The notes beneath the pieces were generated by a model, which made no database searches, was not told where the DNA came from, and worked only from the letters and a program-made list of their open reading frames with translations. Made by a program: the position numbers and the translations under genes. A stretch of 64,000 nt of DNA from Agroathelia rolfsii. Taxonomy: Eukaryota; Basidiomycota; Agaricomycetes; Amylocorticiales; Amylocorticiaceae. The stretch is from contig JABRWF010000005.1 of NCBI GenBank assembly GCA_018343915.1, positions 1,213,001 to 1,277,000 of the forward strand, in the 5' to 3' direction. Shown one piece after another: positions 12,001-24,853 of this stretch. Positions within the stretch are counted from its first letter, which is position 1. Every line of letters starts with the position of its first letter.

Positions 12001-15000
12001 CCTGCGCACCGATGTCAATTTGAGCCCACCTCCCCTACCCGGCTTACCAGAGCATTTTGATTCGACAATGTTTGCTTTGGGCATGTATATAAATAGCACA
12101 TCGGGCGTTTCATGGGCCATCACATACATCGCCATAAACGAAACGTCACACATCTGTCTTCGCAGAGTGGAAAATAAGTGGAAAAGCGGAAGGTACCAGG
12201 GAATGCAAAGAAGAAAGAAGAATATGGGAACCCTTCAAGCGGAAAGGTCCGACAGATGGCAACGGATAGTGCAAGGTTCAAGCGCGCAAGGTCCTCTTTG
12301 ATCCACAGGTTGGAGACAAGCCAAGACAAAATATCTCGCACAGCTGCGCCTTCTGCTTAGATGTACTCTTTCCGTCGTCCGGACATTATCAAGCTGCTTG
12401 ATGGGTAATAAAGGGCCTTTTCAATGCTGGAGATTGATGGTGCTGCACCTGGTACTGGTTAAGCTCAATCGAGTGCTCGGTTCATTGACGTGGCCAGGGG
12501 CATGCAGCTGTTCGAGCGCTCAATACTCAGAAATCACGTCGTAGCGCTTTCAACACGATCCGAGAACCTGAGACGAGCTGGTAACTACACACCATAAGAG
12601 AATTCCGTAGAAGAAAGTGCTGAAGATCCCGGCACTTTGTCGAGTGGAGATTACTTGCGAGCATGCTGGAAGTGGTCACACAGGCAGTGCTGGAGGCTGC
12701 AGCCACAGCTATGCATATAGGTTCTGTTCAGGTGACGCATGGCCGCAAACGGAATAAGGGCATGGGTATGCTCACCCTTCTTTTCCTCTCGCTTGGGCGG
12801 CTGTATCCACTGATCTTTGATGGGACCCAGGAAGCGCAAGAGGGCCAAGGGTTTGGGGCATTACCTGGAAAAAATGAAGTAAGGTCATAGACAGCGAACC
12901 TATCGTTGTTCTGGCCTTGTCCGTTCCTTAGGATCTGAGCCTCTCATGCGCCTTCAAGACCAAATGTCATCATGCAGCGTGAGTAGGACGCATGTTGAAT
13001 CCCACCTGGCTCACTCGGTAGACAGATGTGTAGGTGCAGTATGGGCCTTTGGATTCTCCTTCATGCAATGATGATCTGGGAACCTAAGTGGTACAAGGGC
13101 GATAGATAGGAAGCACATCGGATCCGGCTACTAGGAGGATGCGGCGCACACATGCGGACGCGCAGAACAGGATATGGACGAATATGGACAACCTCCGCGC
13201 CCGGTCCGCTGGGACTTGAGGGCTGTCTTGTTCTCGGCGCGTACCTCCTGCTCCAGGCTCTTTCTTTCCTTCTTCATCCTCTCCGTTAGGATGTCAGTGC
13301 GCAGCGCCGGGTCGCGGCTCGAGACGTCAATGAACGAGGTCAGTGGACCCAAATGACCGGAAAAAAAGAGGGTTGCGCCGTCCTGTACCGCGATACGCAT
13401 GATTCGATCGCCCATGCTGCCCATTCGTGCACGTGAGGTCGTGAGTGCATCGGATGGGACATATTCGTTGATGCAAGTGTTGAGATTGTGAGTCTTTGGA
13501 CTTCACCGGCGGCAAGGTTTGCTAACACCATGATACTTCGCACCTCTCACGTGCTGATGACTTCCTCGTTTCGAGTCCTACAGTGATGCAAGAGGAAAAG
13601 GTGTATTGAGAGATCTCCCAGATCTCAGTCGAGAGACAATTGAACCGGGATAATATACCACAACACCTCGCCACATCGATCAAGTTGAGATGTTCTAGGA
13701 CATTTGCAATGTATTAGGTAAATACAGAACCTTACTCATCTTGCCGTTTCGAGGGCCTGAATCACTCAAGTCTGGTGTTCCGAGGTTTCTCCAATGCTTG
13801 CACCTTGCCAGTGGTGTCGATGTTTTCTTCAGGCGACAAATCGGGAAATACCTTCGGCTCTCGGCATTTCTGTTTAGGTTATCACGGATGCTACGGATGG
13901 CCTCAATTGCGCCACCGCCACCGACACCACCGCAGCGCCACACTGGCTCATGTGACTGTTATCACCTGAACTCTTATCATTATCGTCTGTTGGAATTCAT
14001 CTGTTCATGGGATCCTCCTGCTGACCATAAGTGCTGCATGGGAATGCGCCTCGATTCCTCCCTCCCAATTACAGTGACATCGAAAGAAGCATTGGCAATG
14101 ATGTAACAGTACCCGCTCCAGCCTGGATTACCCTTGGCCTGCTTGCCTTGGACAGATCATTATATTCCAGGGTCTTGAAGCTTATACGCCTGTAAACTTG
14201 GAAATATTGACATCGGATATACTGTCCAGACAAAGGACGGTGAGTCACGGTACTGCGAAGGTCCTTCTTGCAATGAAAAATGAATAGTGGAATGTCTAAA
14301 TCCAAATATCTAAACCGACTCTCTTAGCCTTCGTCGTATTGATAGTTCGGAATATCGCCATATTTGTAAGCCTCAAACCATATGTTGGGCCAATGTTTCT
14401 CGTGCTTGTTTAATAAAACTTTGGAATAGGAAAGTGGCACCTGACACCGCTGACCTTATGCTGACACTGCACTGCATCCGCATCCTGGTTTGATTCGAAC
14501 TCTAATCAATCCCCTAGTGTGTCGCCTCCGGAGAACGCTCCATTCGGCGTCTATGACTACATTCTTATGGTAAAGATGCAGCCGACAGCATCAGATACTT
14601 GAATGCCATCAGGTCTGGATCAAGGCCACCTGCGTAGTAATGTGTATGGCGGACTGATTACCTACAGCCTCAAATTATTTGGAACCTGGGATATCTCTGT
14701 TACCTTTCCTGTACACAACCCCAGTTACCTAATGTACCTATACGTAGATCCCTTGATACATGTAGCATCCTCGAGATATGACGAGTGTACTAGATTTCGG
14801 TGTTGCAGTATCACCGCTCCGGGCAAGTCCGACCGCGTCAGTGTTCCGTCGTGGGATTTAGAAGCTGAGAATCAACAACACTCTTGGGCACCCTCCAGTC
14901 CAACTATCCTTACTCGTTTGGATTATAGACCCACGTAATGGTCGCAGTGGTTGTATTTACTCGAAAAATTCAAATTTCAAGTCTTGTCAGAGACCTATGT

Positions 15001-15388
15001 AATGGAATCATCGTTTTGTCACACCCGTCGTTTTGTCATCATGTCGGGCTTGTTATGCTCTATTTACAGGGCCGCTGCAGCATCTCTTCCTTGATGCATG
15101 ATGAATCAGTCATACTCGTATGATACCCCTTCTGGATTATACCGCTGTCCGCACACATCTGACGATAATGAGCAAGCAAAGGAATAGCCGGATGGCAGTT
15201 GGTGCCTGGGTGTATGGCCCTGACTCGGGCTACATCAGCACGAATGATGTTTTTACCCCTAGCGCCTGAAGCTGCAGTCCAACTGTTCGCAACATTTCAT
15301 TCAGCTTATCTGTCTAGCCCGAGGGTACCAATTTGCCCCATCAACACTCTTTCTTAATCCACATTCTTCGGCTGACTGTGCGGCAACC
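9045..15388. other. Intergenic region with a few decayed coding-like pieces
   Basis: The first 1.6 kb is the HMG gene's 3' flank, made of T/C-rich low-complexity DNA (9600-10650). From 10.7 to 15.3 kb no complete gene could be assembled. Short minus-strand stretches at about 13131-13960 read like former exons and are listed separately. A run of nine or more G lies near 11450. I saw no tRNA. Confidence 0.4.
13131..13960 (-). other. Coding-like fragments, possibly a gene relic
   Basis: On the minus strand, a frame at about 13424-13131 reads with protein-like composition (for example GHLGPLTSFIDVSSRDPALR and then a Lys/Glu-rich stretch). About 13870-13760 reads REPKVFPDLSPEENIDTTGK in one frame. 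The neighbouring upstream stretch AIEAIRSIRDNLNR is in another frame. I could not join them through GT-AG introns into one open model, and I recognise no family. A decayed gene is the simplest reading, but chance cannot be excluded. Confidence 0.2.
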
Positions 15389-17828
15389 ATGGTGGTTCAT
15401 GTCTCTTTGGGCCGTCGCATGTATCGTTCCCAGCGCATCCTCATCCTCTCACTTGCTGGCACTGCTCTCATTTCCTTCCTTTACCTAAAAACGGGATCCG
15501 ATGCCGCTCTTTCGAAAAAATACGTTTGGTGGAATGGTCAACATGAAGTGCCCTCAAATCATGATTTACCAGGCTTTTTGGAGGTTGTTGACCTGACAGA
15601 TGGTGAAAAGGTACTGGTACCAGAAGTATCAGAAATCGACTCTCCTGGCAGTAACGGTATTGTTCCTTATCGTCTATGTCACATCCTGACAAATTCTTAG
15701 GCAGCGAGGCACTTGGAGGCGTTGAAGACATATCATTGCTTGCCATTGCACATGAAACCTCGGGTCTCAAACAATCTCCAAATCCCCTCGTCCTTAACTT
15801 GTCAGATTATTCCGATGATGTCCGAAATGCTATTCTACGTCTCTTGGAAGCTGATGAAGCATCAACTGCCAAGCCTCATGTGCACGAGTACCTACCTAAC
15901 GGACTTCTAGTGACGAATCCGGATGGACCCCATCCTATCTTCGAGCTCATCGAGCGTGCTCAGGCTACGTGGCAAAATAAAATCAATTCATCCAGTAAAA
16001 CGTTTGCAGAGGCTGTTGAGGAATACAAACGTCGTTATCGTCGACCACCTCCTCTGGGTTTCGATGCTTGGTGGTTCTACGTCGAAGAAAATAATGTGCA
16101 ATTGCCAGATGAATACGACAAAATTTTTCATGATTTAGAACCGCTTTGGGGCGTCGATCCTCGAGAGCTGCAACGAGTACAACGCGTATGTTATTTTCTG
16201 TTATAGCAGAGCTTCCAATCTCATTGGCTTCCAAGGCCCGTGAAGAACACTTGGATTCGTTTACTTTGGCCAAGTCAAAAGATGGTCCCATCACAATTGC
16301 TCGAACGTCTTTCTCCAGTGAAAATCCCCATTTGCTTAATGGAGCTCATAGAGTTATCGATATGCTGGAGAATGTAACTGAATGGATACCTACTTTTCGA
16401 GCCGTCTTCACTCCTCATGACAACCCTGAAGTGGTCAACTATTACGAGTTGAAGCAGCAGGCTGTTGCTGCCGCCGCACAGGGGAAAGGTATCTATCTTG
16501 TTTCCTTTACGCCTTGATATTGAGTTAAAAATTCAAATACCTACTAGTCATCGACACATCCAATTTCAGGCCAGATCCTGACTCGCCATTCGGTTGGCTA
16601 GCGGCATGCCCCAAAGACTCTCCAGCCCGAGTTCATGGCGTTAACTGGACTGGTACAGCAGAACCGCAAACACATAAAACATTCATTCACGACCATGAGC
16701 GTACCATGGACCCATGCGAGCACCCATCGCTTTTCAGACTACATGGCCAATTTCTATCACACAATGAAGGGCCCGGCCCATCCTCAACAATCACACCGTT
16801 CTTTTCTTGGTGCAGCACTGCATTGCATAGTGACATCACCCCTGTCGTCTCCATGGGCTGGATCGACGACATTCTCCCGCGGAGCTATGATCCCGAGTGG
16901 GACGACAAGCCAGACGAACGTCTACTCTGGCGCGGGAGCAACACTGGCATGTGGCACAGCCCAATGACTCAATGGCGTAGTCAACACCGTATCCGTCTCC
17001 TGCACGACACGAATAGCCGCGATGGAACTGTCAGTGTGTTAAAGACGCAAGTGATCAACTCTACACGCGTTGGTGAGCCAGAGGAGATCAGACGCGCGTT
17101 GATTAACCCAGCGTATATGGATATGGCATTTTCGGGCGAATCTCCAATCGGGTGTCAAGAGGATACCTGTCAGGAGTTGAGGCAGATATTTGAGTGGCGC
17201 CAGCATCAAGACACAAAGGGTGCTGGGCAGTACAAGTATGTTTTTGATGTGAGTTCTACCTTGTTTTCGTAGATGCATGTATACGAGTTTCACCTCTCAT
17301 CTGTATTATTCGGATAATTAGATGGATGGAAATGGCTGGTCGAGCCGTTTTAAGCGATTGATCACTTCTAACTCGCTTATATTTAAGTCGACTATTTACT
17401 CTGAATGGTAAGACACAATGGCCTGTCTCAAGGCGTCATTCCATTGATCTTTGCAATCACTAGGTTTCAGGACCGTATACAGCCTTGGGTACATTACGTG
17501 CCCATCCAACAAGACCTATCTGACTTATATGATGCCTTCGCCTTCTTCCGCGGTGATTTGCATGGCGAGAATGGGCATCCCGATATGGCCCGCTCCATTG
17601 CTGTGGCTGGACGCGAATGGAGTAGAACTTTTTGGCGTAAAGAGGACATGACGGCGTATATGTTCAGGTAGGTATTGCCTAGCGGACTTGTTGTAATATA
17701 TCAAGGCATTTATCTGTTTGCACATCAGATTGTTCTTGGAATATGCACGTGTGATGAGCCTAGATAGGGATGAAATGACATGGGACAATCCTGATGCGGT
17801 GTGGTATGGTCTAGAAGAGGGCAACTAA
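15389..17828 (+). CDS. Glycosyltransferase family 90 (CAP10-like) protein
   Basis: Exons 15389-15656, 15701-16185, 16236-16488, 16548-17248, 17322-17407, 17464-17667 and 17729-17828 join in frame to 698 residues. An N-terminal transmembrane anchor (RILILSLAGTALISFLYL, about residues 15-33) gives a type II Golgi topology. The middle shows the GT90 signature region: EEYKRRYRRPPPLGFDAWW, then ELQRVQRAREEHLDSFTLAK and FRAVFTPHDNPE. The C-terminal half carries ERLLWRGSNTGMWH, YKYVFDMDGNGWSSRFKRL and WVHYVPIQQDLSDLYDAFAF, as expected for the nucleotide-sugar-binding lobe. The family includes Cryptococcus Cap10 and Cxt1 xylosyltransferases, so a role in capsule-like or cell-wall glycan or glycolipid xylosylation is plausible, but the donor is not proven. 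All introns are 50-73 bp and the model looks intact. Confidence 0.88.
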
Positions 17829-18431
17829 TCGGCACAATGGACCCTTGTTTTATTAGTAGAAAAACGTAACTGGATTTCTTTTGTTGCTGTGGTTTATCGC
17901 TCTCTTGATTCTGTACCACTTTTTCCTGTAATTTTTTATACCAAAGTGATATATTCAAATGTACCAAGCGCATGGGAAAATTAACTCCTTTGGATCTCTG
18001 CTCTCGTTTATATGTATGTACGACAAGATGGACACTAATTGATATTCATTACTTGGCTTAACAAGGATCCATGGTTGCACAACTTAAGTATATAGTCATA
18101 TGCTCAGTAGAAGGACGAGATGATATGATTACAGGCTTTACATTTGTTTAAGCTCTAAATGATGCATACGTTTTAAATAGCTTGATGATGTAAGGTATGG
18201 AGTAGCACTTGGGTTACGTTCAGTGATGTCCACAACCATCAGGTCGGCTGCCACTAATCATAATAGTGCAGTCAACATCTACGGATGTATGTAGAGCAGA
18301 GAAGTTGATTATTCCATTATAATGACAATTCAGGCTTGGACAAAACAACTGTTCCCTCCCCTTGTTAATTGTGGATAACTTGAATCCATACACTTGCCAT
18401 TACAATCACACAGCCGCGAGCGCCAGAATTC
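17829..18431. other. Intergenic spacer
   Basis: This is AT-rich DNA holding the 3' flank of the GT90 gene and the former promoter of the decayed split-barrel gene. I see no gene in it. Confidence 0.6.
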
Positions 18432-19433
18432 ATGGGAAAACATTTCGACAGTATTCCGGATCATATCATTACTTGTTCTGAATTGCAACCGCTCCGGTAC
18501 AGTGCGGCCATGTCACTGTTAGCCCGAAGAGTGTACCGGGCACATTTCATGTCGTGAACAAGCACCGGGTTTGGTATGAAGATCTGACAGGAAGTGGTAA
18601 GTCTATCATCAGAATACATGAACACGGACCTTTGCTTACAATTATCTTTGCTTAATGTACACAATCTGGATGTGATGTACAGGCGCAGAAACCATCTCGC
18701 ATTTAAAAGAAAACGGCCGCATCAGAATCATGTTTCAAGCCTTTGAGGGTGTGCCTCGTATCATCCGTCTGTGGGGCACTGGTGAATGGAATATCCTCAA
18801 AGTGCAAGAGAGAATCTGTATTTAATTCTGATTACACATAATATGTAAGAAAGGTTCACGAGTTTGGCACTCCTGAGTACGAGGCTATCATTCCTGACGA
18901 TGAGCGTAAGCCGGGTTCTCGCGCCGCAATAATGATTGATATTCACAGAGTTGGAACGGTATGTTATAAGATGTCTAATATGGATTTCCCCATTCTTTGC
19001 TGAGTTATAACTGCTTTGTTCCTTTGTTCGGGTGTGTGTCACCGACTAGTTCTGCGGCTTCACTGTGCCCATGTATGAATTCAAGTCACACCGGACCAAG
19101 CTTCCTAAATGGGCCTGCAAGCAAGAGGAATACAATACATCACTACGCAAATGGTGATCACAGTATAATCTCAAGAGTTTAGATGGTCCTGAAGGCTTGA
19201 AAACCGCCCTTACAGCCGAGAAGTCTTTTGTGAGCAAACCAGGAGCAGGTCTGATTGCAGTTGGGATAGGGCACCAGGTATCAGAAATTCATTCAGCGGT
19301 GTCAAAAGATATAGAAGCTGTTGAGGTATCCAAGCCATCTTCCATGATGAATTACCGGGAACTAGAAATAATCCTGGCTTTTATCACAGGGGTTTTATCT
19401 GCTGGCATATACTTCAAAGTATTGAGCTCGTAG
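18432..19433 (+). pseudogene. Decayed copy of the FMN split-barrel (PNPOx-like) gene
   Basis: This copy matches the intact gene at 20672-21649 exon by exon: ATGGGAAAACATTTCGACAG at the start, GAAGATCTGACAGGAAGTG before the first GT, the AETISHLKENGRI exon, the VHEFGTPEYEAIIP exon, and the C-terminal hydrophobic tail ILAFITGVLSAGIYFK. Two lesions break it. About 19 bases present in the intact copy (after the segment encoding IPDYIIAW) are missing, which shifts the frame. In the last exon the frame meets TGA at 19155-19157, where the intact copy continues through YWAQNNVRSLDG. The final part downstream of that stop is still open to 19433. It is a tandem duplicate that has lost function unless read very unusually. 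Confidence 0.8.
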
Positions 19434-20671
19434 TTTTTGAGGTATATCAACATGTAGAGATATTAGAGCAGCGTTTATAGGGCAGACAGAGTCTGTTACA
19501 GAGAAATTTTATGATTCTTGAGATGTGTTTCAAGCTACAATAAGAATTGCCATAGCCCAAGAACACCGTGCATCATGTATCATGAACTAAAGATGCATCA
19601 TAGTCATGGCATTGAAAAATAAATAAATAAAATATTTCGGTTATATCAGAGCCAGAAATACTAGTTTTTGTGCTGAACACCAGAATCCTCGATTCCTTAG
19701 AGCAAATCAAGAAATTGATGATACTAATTAAGAGCAAAATTCAGTCTTAGCAGTGTATACTTCCGTTCCACTATCTTGTCAACGTTTATTTGGACGTCGT
19801 TACCGAGGCTTGAGCTTGAACGTTGAACTTGAGCATTTGACGACGCTTGAGATCTACAGCCTTTGCAGATATCTATGTTTTGTTTTTGAACACTTTGGAA
19901 ATACTTAAGTCACCTGGTACTAGTCAAAGAAACTCACAGTTGCATCCATCACATACACAATTATTACCAGTGATGATCACTCAAGTTTTTGCTAGTGATT
20001 TTCTCCGATGTGACGACCGCATACAGCCTTCACACTGGCAAAAGTGGCTCACCCGTATAGATACCGCAAAAATGCTATTTTAGTACGCCACATGTCTTAA
20101 CCTTCAGCTATGATTTATGATAAAACTTGACAAAGACTTACATGAGATCCCGTAATGGAGAAGCGACTGTCATTGTGCATATGCATTTAGTTGATCGGAT
20201 CTGAATGGCCGAGACGATGCCGTAACATTACGGCCGAACATTCATGACTACTTCGTTTTTCTATTCCAAGACCCAGAGTTACTCTTCATCTTCTGCTTCC
20301 CATTTGGGCTGGATCTAGCATGCATGCACATTCTGGTAAGCCCTTTATCCCATGGTTTCTTTCCGAATGAAGATAATGCCCCCAATGCTCAAAGTATCAT
20401 ACTCTGCGTGAGAAAGTAAAGACATCTTCTTACTTGAACAGATGCTTAGGTGAGCTTAGACGCCCACACTGTGATTACGTCTAGAGCCACACTCACGCCG
20501 GTTTATTGGTCAGCTGCATCGGAGGATATGTAATTAAAGCCGATAGACCTCCAATGGCAACATGACTCGATTCACATTTAAGGGTGCTCTCTCCAACACC
20601 CTGCCAGTGGCAATCGTTGACAACGACAGTCACAAGCCAAACCAGGACATCGAATTGCCAAATCAAATTAC
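19434..20671. other. Intergenic spacer between the duplicated genes
   Basis: About 1.2 kb of AT-rich DNA between the decayed and intact split-barrel copies. No open frame of coding character was found. It includes the promoter of the intact copy. Confidence 0.5.
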
Positions 20672-21649
20672 ATGGCGAAGCATTTTGACAGCATTCCAGA
20701 TTACATCATCGCCTGGATCCTCACACAGAAACTATTCTGGGTTGCGACCGCTCCTGCGCAAGGTGGTCATATCAATGTCAGCCCAAAGAGTGTACCAGGT
20801 ACATTCCACGTGGTGAATAATAATCGCGTCTGGTATGAAGATCTCACTGGCAGTGGTAAGTCAACCACTGCCATGCCTGGTTTGAGATAAATAAGACTTT
20901 CATTATGATCTACAATGCATTTTTCTCAACAACTATAGGTGCAGAGACAATTTCGCATCTGAAAGAGAATGGCCGTATCACGGTTATGTTCCACGCCTTC
21001 GACGGCCCTCCTCAGATTGTCCGTCTCTGGGGCACAGGTGAGTGTATCGGTGATCATATATGTATGCCATACTTCTGATGACATGTGGATAGGCAAGGTT
21101 CATGAGTTCGGGACGCCCGAGTACGAGGCACTAATCCCTGACGAGGCCCGTAAACCAGGCTCTCGTAGCGTTATTGTCATTGATGTTCACAAAGTCGGAA
21201 CGGTAAGTTACTCCGGTCATACCCACATATTGTCTATGCCGATCGCATCTGCCCACCTCTGTATTTATACACCTCTCCAGTCCTGTGGTTACGCCATTCC
21301 TCTTTATGAGTTTAAGTCTCATCGTACAAAACTTCTTGACTGGGCTGGCAAGAGAGAACAAGACAATATCAACTCATTGCAGCAATACTGGGCGCAAAAC
21401 AACGTTAGGAGCCTGGATGGCCTTGAAGGCATGACAATTGGACCCACCTCAGAGAAGCGCACAAGTAGCAGACCAGAAGCAGGACGAATCGGTGTTGCAG
21501 TAGGAGATCTAGTTTCAACGCCTGGAGACGTCGAGGCTATAAAAGAATCTAAACTTCCGGGACCGATAAGGCAGGAGGCGAAGACTATCCTGGCCTTCGT
21601 GGCTGGGGTGCTGTCTGCTGGTTTGTATTTCAAAGTAGCGTATGCGTGA
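20672..21649 (+). CDS. Pyridoxamine-phosphate-oxidase-like FMN-binding split-barrel protein
   Basis: Exons 20672-20855, 20939-21037, 21093-21202 and 21281-21649 give 253 residues in frame. The N-terminus MAKHFDSIPDYIIAWILTQK, then FWVATAPAQGGHINVSPKSV, RVWYEDLTGSG and ETISHLKENGRITVMF are the hallmark segments of fungal split-barrel flavoproteins related to PNPOx. IVRLWGTGKVHEFGTPEYEAL and KVGTSCGYAIPLYEF complete the domain. These proteins bind FMN or F420-like cofactors in other lineages, and the substrate here is unknown. Residues about 228-250 (ILAFVAGVLSAGLYFKV) form a C-terminal hydrophobic segment that could tail-anchor the protein in a membrane. A decayed tandem copy lies 1.2 kb upstream. 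I start at the ATG that aligns with that copy's start, not at the earlier out-of-frame ATG. Confidence 0.85.
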
Positions 21650-22541
21650 GAGAACTGTTTCACTATATTATAGTATATGTACCCTGAATCATGAGGCTTC
21701 CCTGCTTATAAGAGATGAAACTTCTGGGTATTCTTCAACTCAATTGGCTATATCAACGCATCGTTCTGCGTCATGGTTCAATTGAAAGAAGAAATACGCT
21801 AGCTTAGCAAAGGATAGAATCAATGATGAAGATAGTCATAGTGTAGGCATTGATTACGGCTAATTCCTAACTGATTGGGAGACTAGCGTTGCAGATTAGG
21901 CAAATTCGATATAGATTCCTAAACCAAAATCAGAAGTTCATGTATGATAGATATCGATCGATGGGTGACCATCGGCTTGGGGCTGATGGCCATCCTGAAT
22001 GATACCAGGTGTACTATAGGTGACTGGGATCAACAAGAGCTTGTACAAATAGTTTTGTAATCAGATAATTTCTCAGAGATAAGTAAATCCACTGGTTTAG
22101 TTAGGTTCACCGTGTCGCAAGGTGAAACTTAAAAAAGATCCTCAAGGCCAGTAGACGAGAAAAGCTTAATTAATTTATCTTGAGAGTTTCAATAGCATCA
22201 TTCCGTCACAAAAAATGGGGCTTAGAACTAAAAGGAATGACTCGAATTTATCCATGAAGGGAGATCTTCTTGTTGAAGCGGTTAAGCTCCGATCCCATGC
22301 CCTAAATGTTGTGTTGTGTTCAGTCAGAAGTATCGCTGACAGGTTGAGAAGCGTATTCAAGCTGAGTCTTAGACAATCCGAGTCCCGACAGAGCAGTCAG
22401 CTTCCCTTTGTTTGCTTGTCTAGAAGCCTCAGCCTAACATTGATGATACTATTCACACTTACAATTGGAATGGCTTGAGACTGCTGAATCCAAATTCTAA
22501 ATACCATCCTTTGCCGATATAATATAAGCCATTGTTTTACA
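21650..22541. other. Intergenic spacer
   Basis: AT-rich DNA with no recognisable gene. A short open frame at 22215-22478 has no coding features that I can support. Confidence 0.45.
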
Positions 22542-23180
22542 ATGGACACACCGTACGGCACTACATTGGAAAATATCTCTGATCTCGAGGACAGCACTGA
22601 GGGTTTCCATGGCATGGGTGTCATAGTGGAAAACATTATTAGCGAAGAGATTGACTCTTTCAACGAAAACATGTGATTAACATTGACCTCATTTATCTGG
22701 TGGTCACTCGGACTCATCAATTTTCTGTGCTCATCAGATTTGAGGTTGTGACAATTCATGCCAAAAAAGTTTATGCTTAAGATTGACATGGATTCTAATT
22801 TCAACTGTCAGGTTCAGCTGAACTGCGTTCTTCCGAATGGTAGTTCAACCACTTGGATGACAGAGCAGCAAATTAAGAAACATGGTCCAGCAAACATTCT
22901 CAAAAAATGGGGAGATAAACAAAAGCGAATCATTGGCAACCGGAACGCATCGTCTCTCGCTATTCCAGTGTCAATTTGGTCACCAGAAAATATATTCCAG
23001 ACCAAGACCCTTGAAATCGTGCACTTGGTTGATGAAAAGACAAGAAAGGCTGAGTTTTTGACGAGGAAAAGAACGCTGAATTGGGATCAAGAGGCCAGCA
23101 GATTAGAGACTTACCTTTATCGTGCCGCTACTCAAAGTACGGATAACGAGTCTCCCCGAGCCCTACGAGTTAGAAGGTGA
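22542..23180 (+). CDS. Uncertain gene, weakly chromodomain-like
   Basis: An ATG at 22542 opens an acidic stretch (MDTPYGTTLENISDLEDSTE) that runs to a possible donor at about 22673. After an acceptor near 22738 the frame reads IFEVVTIHAKKVYA and then stops. A different frame is open from 22758 to 23180 and contains TTWMTEQQIKKHGPANILKK and a basic C-terminus. The order (FEVV..., a beta-like stretch, then a W-containing segment and a helix) loosely resembles a chromodomain, but I could not close the splice between the two parts. It may be a real small gene with an unrecognised intron, or a transposon-derived relic. Function unknown. Confidence 0.25.
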
Positions 23181-23312
23181 CAAAAGGTAGTTTTCCTCGA
23201 CTTCCAGGAAAGACGGCAATGATTTATCCCGAATGTAACGTTAAACTTTTGATTTGTACAAAACTCGTATTCTACATACTCTATGTCTTCGTTGGATTGT
23301 CTACTTAATGTT

Positions 23313-24853
23313 TTACGAATTGTGGAAAATACGATTACCGGGCTCCAACCCTTTCTCTTGAGCTTGTTTAAGCGACTCAAGTTTGATGGGATACATGCCC
23401 TCCCTCCTCGCCCACATAGCGTCATCCCAATCTAGTAGCACCTTGTCAAATCCCGGTCGAACTTCGACAATTTCCTTCCTAATCTGTCTTGCGTAAGACA
23501 GCTCAGCACCCCCAAGAACATGGTATGCGACCAAGCTCGATGTACTCCCAGTAGCCTTCTTGATATTCTCCAACTCTTCAAGCCGTGCAGTTTCCGATAG
23601 ATGTCGTTCTTCTACAGACTCCGGATAAGGCAGGACACCGTTCCATGCGAGGGCCAGCCAAGTACTCGTGGCATCTGCAAGCACGAACGGCGTTCCGGAG
23701 ACGATGAGGCCAATAAATGCTAACGTCGGATTGTATGCGTAAAGAATATGGTGATGCAACGATGGTATGCGGGTAGGCGAGACCGATGAAGAGTTAATTG
23801 GTGCAAGTTTGCCAGTGGATGGCTCTCGTACACGGAGATACGATACGGAGACACCGTACCCGGTCCCAAAGATGACAGCGTGAAGTCCAGATGCCGAGGT
23901 ATGGTCCGAAAAGGTCACGGAAAGTGTGTCATTTGAGGTCATCACAATGTCCGTGATAGGACCCACTTCATTTGTGCGCTCATCTGGTAAATAAACGAAA
24001 TGGTAACTTGCAGGGTTCCTTGTGGATCGTCGCACACTGCGAGCAACAGGCAACAACTGTGCAGTGATATCGTTTGATGAATTGGCATTGCCTACAACGA
24101 GTACATCCTACATCGATACAAATGTGGTTGTTGTCGTTCTTGATTAGAAATTGTAATGGTTGTGAGCATGTAAACAGCGTGATTGAAAACTTACTTTGCC
24201 TGCGTAAGCTTCGGGTCCCTTCCATTGCACAGCATGCACGGCGAGTCCCGCAGCACGCGCCGATTCCAATCCCTGGATGTCAGGCCACTTTGGATGGTCA
24301 TACCATGCTGTAGCGATGACAACTGCATCCCAGTTATCTTTTCCCCCAGTATACGTTCCGTCCTGTTTCCAAAGCTTCCAAGAAACTTCCCAGTCACCGT
24401 TGGCCGTCTCCTCTACGGTCGTAATCTCTGTATTAAGCCGGATGTAATCGCGCAGTGGTTCGGCGAACTTGCGCAGATAATTGTACGTCTCCCTGGCAGT
24501 CGGAAAATACTTCGTACGATCTCCGACGGTTTCAAAGTCCAGCCCGGAGAAAGACAGGAACTCTGGTAGCACGTTGCCCACCAGACCAGGATAAAGCGGC
24601 GATGGCCAGCGCGATACCGAGGCAGAGCCCTCATTTACGTTCCTACAAAATATGCGATCATTGTAATCATCAGCACACTAACGCATTCGATCCCAAACAC
24701 GCCCACGCCTCACCATACACCGCCTACATCTCCGCGCCTTTCCACGAGCTGGACCGAGGCGAAACGACCGCGTTCTAGTAGGTTTCGCAAGGTGACGAGG
24801 CCACATGGGCCACCTCCGATGATTAGGATGCGTTGCGGACGTGGGCTGGGCAT
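23313..24853 (-). CDS. Flavin-containing monooxygenase (FMO-like)
   Basis: Minus-strand exons 24714-24853, 24195-24642 and 23313-24107 give 460 residues in frame. Residues 7-18 (QRILIIGGGPCG) form the FAD Rossmann fingerprint, followed by RGDVGGVW, where the first intron splits the Trp codon. The middle has DAVVIATAWYDHPKWPDIQG, matching the FMO region linking the two dinucleotide domains. The third exon begins with DVLVVGNANSSNDI, the NADPH-binding Rossmann turn, with Ala-Asn where many members have Gly-X-X-Gly. A later IFGTGYG motif also fits. The family oxygenates nucleophilic N, S or C atoms in small molecules, and is common in secondary-metabolite tailoring. The substrate is unknown. The length is normal and the model intact. 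Confidence 0.87.
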
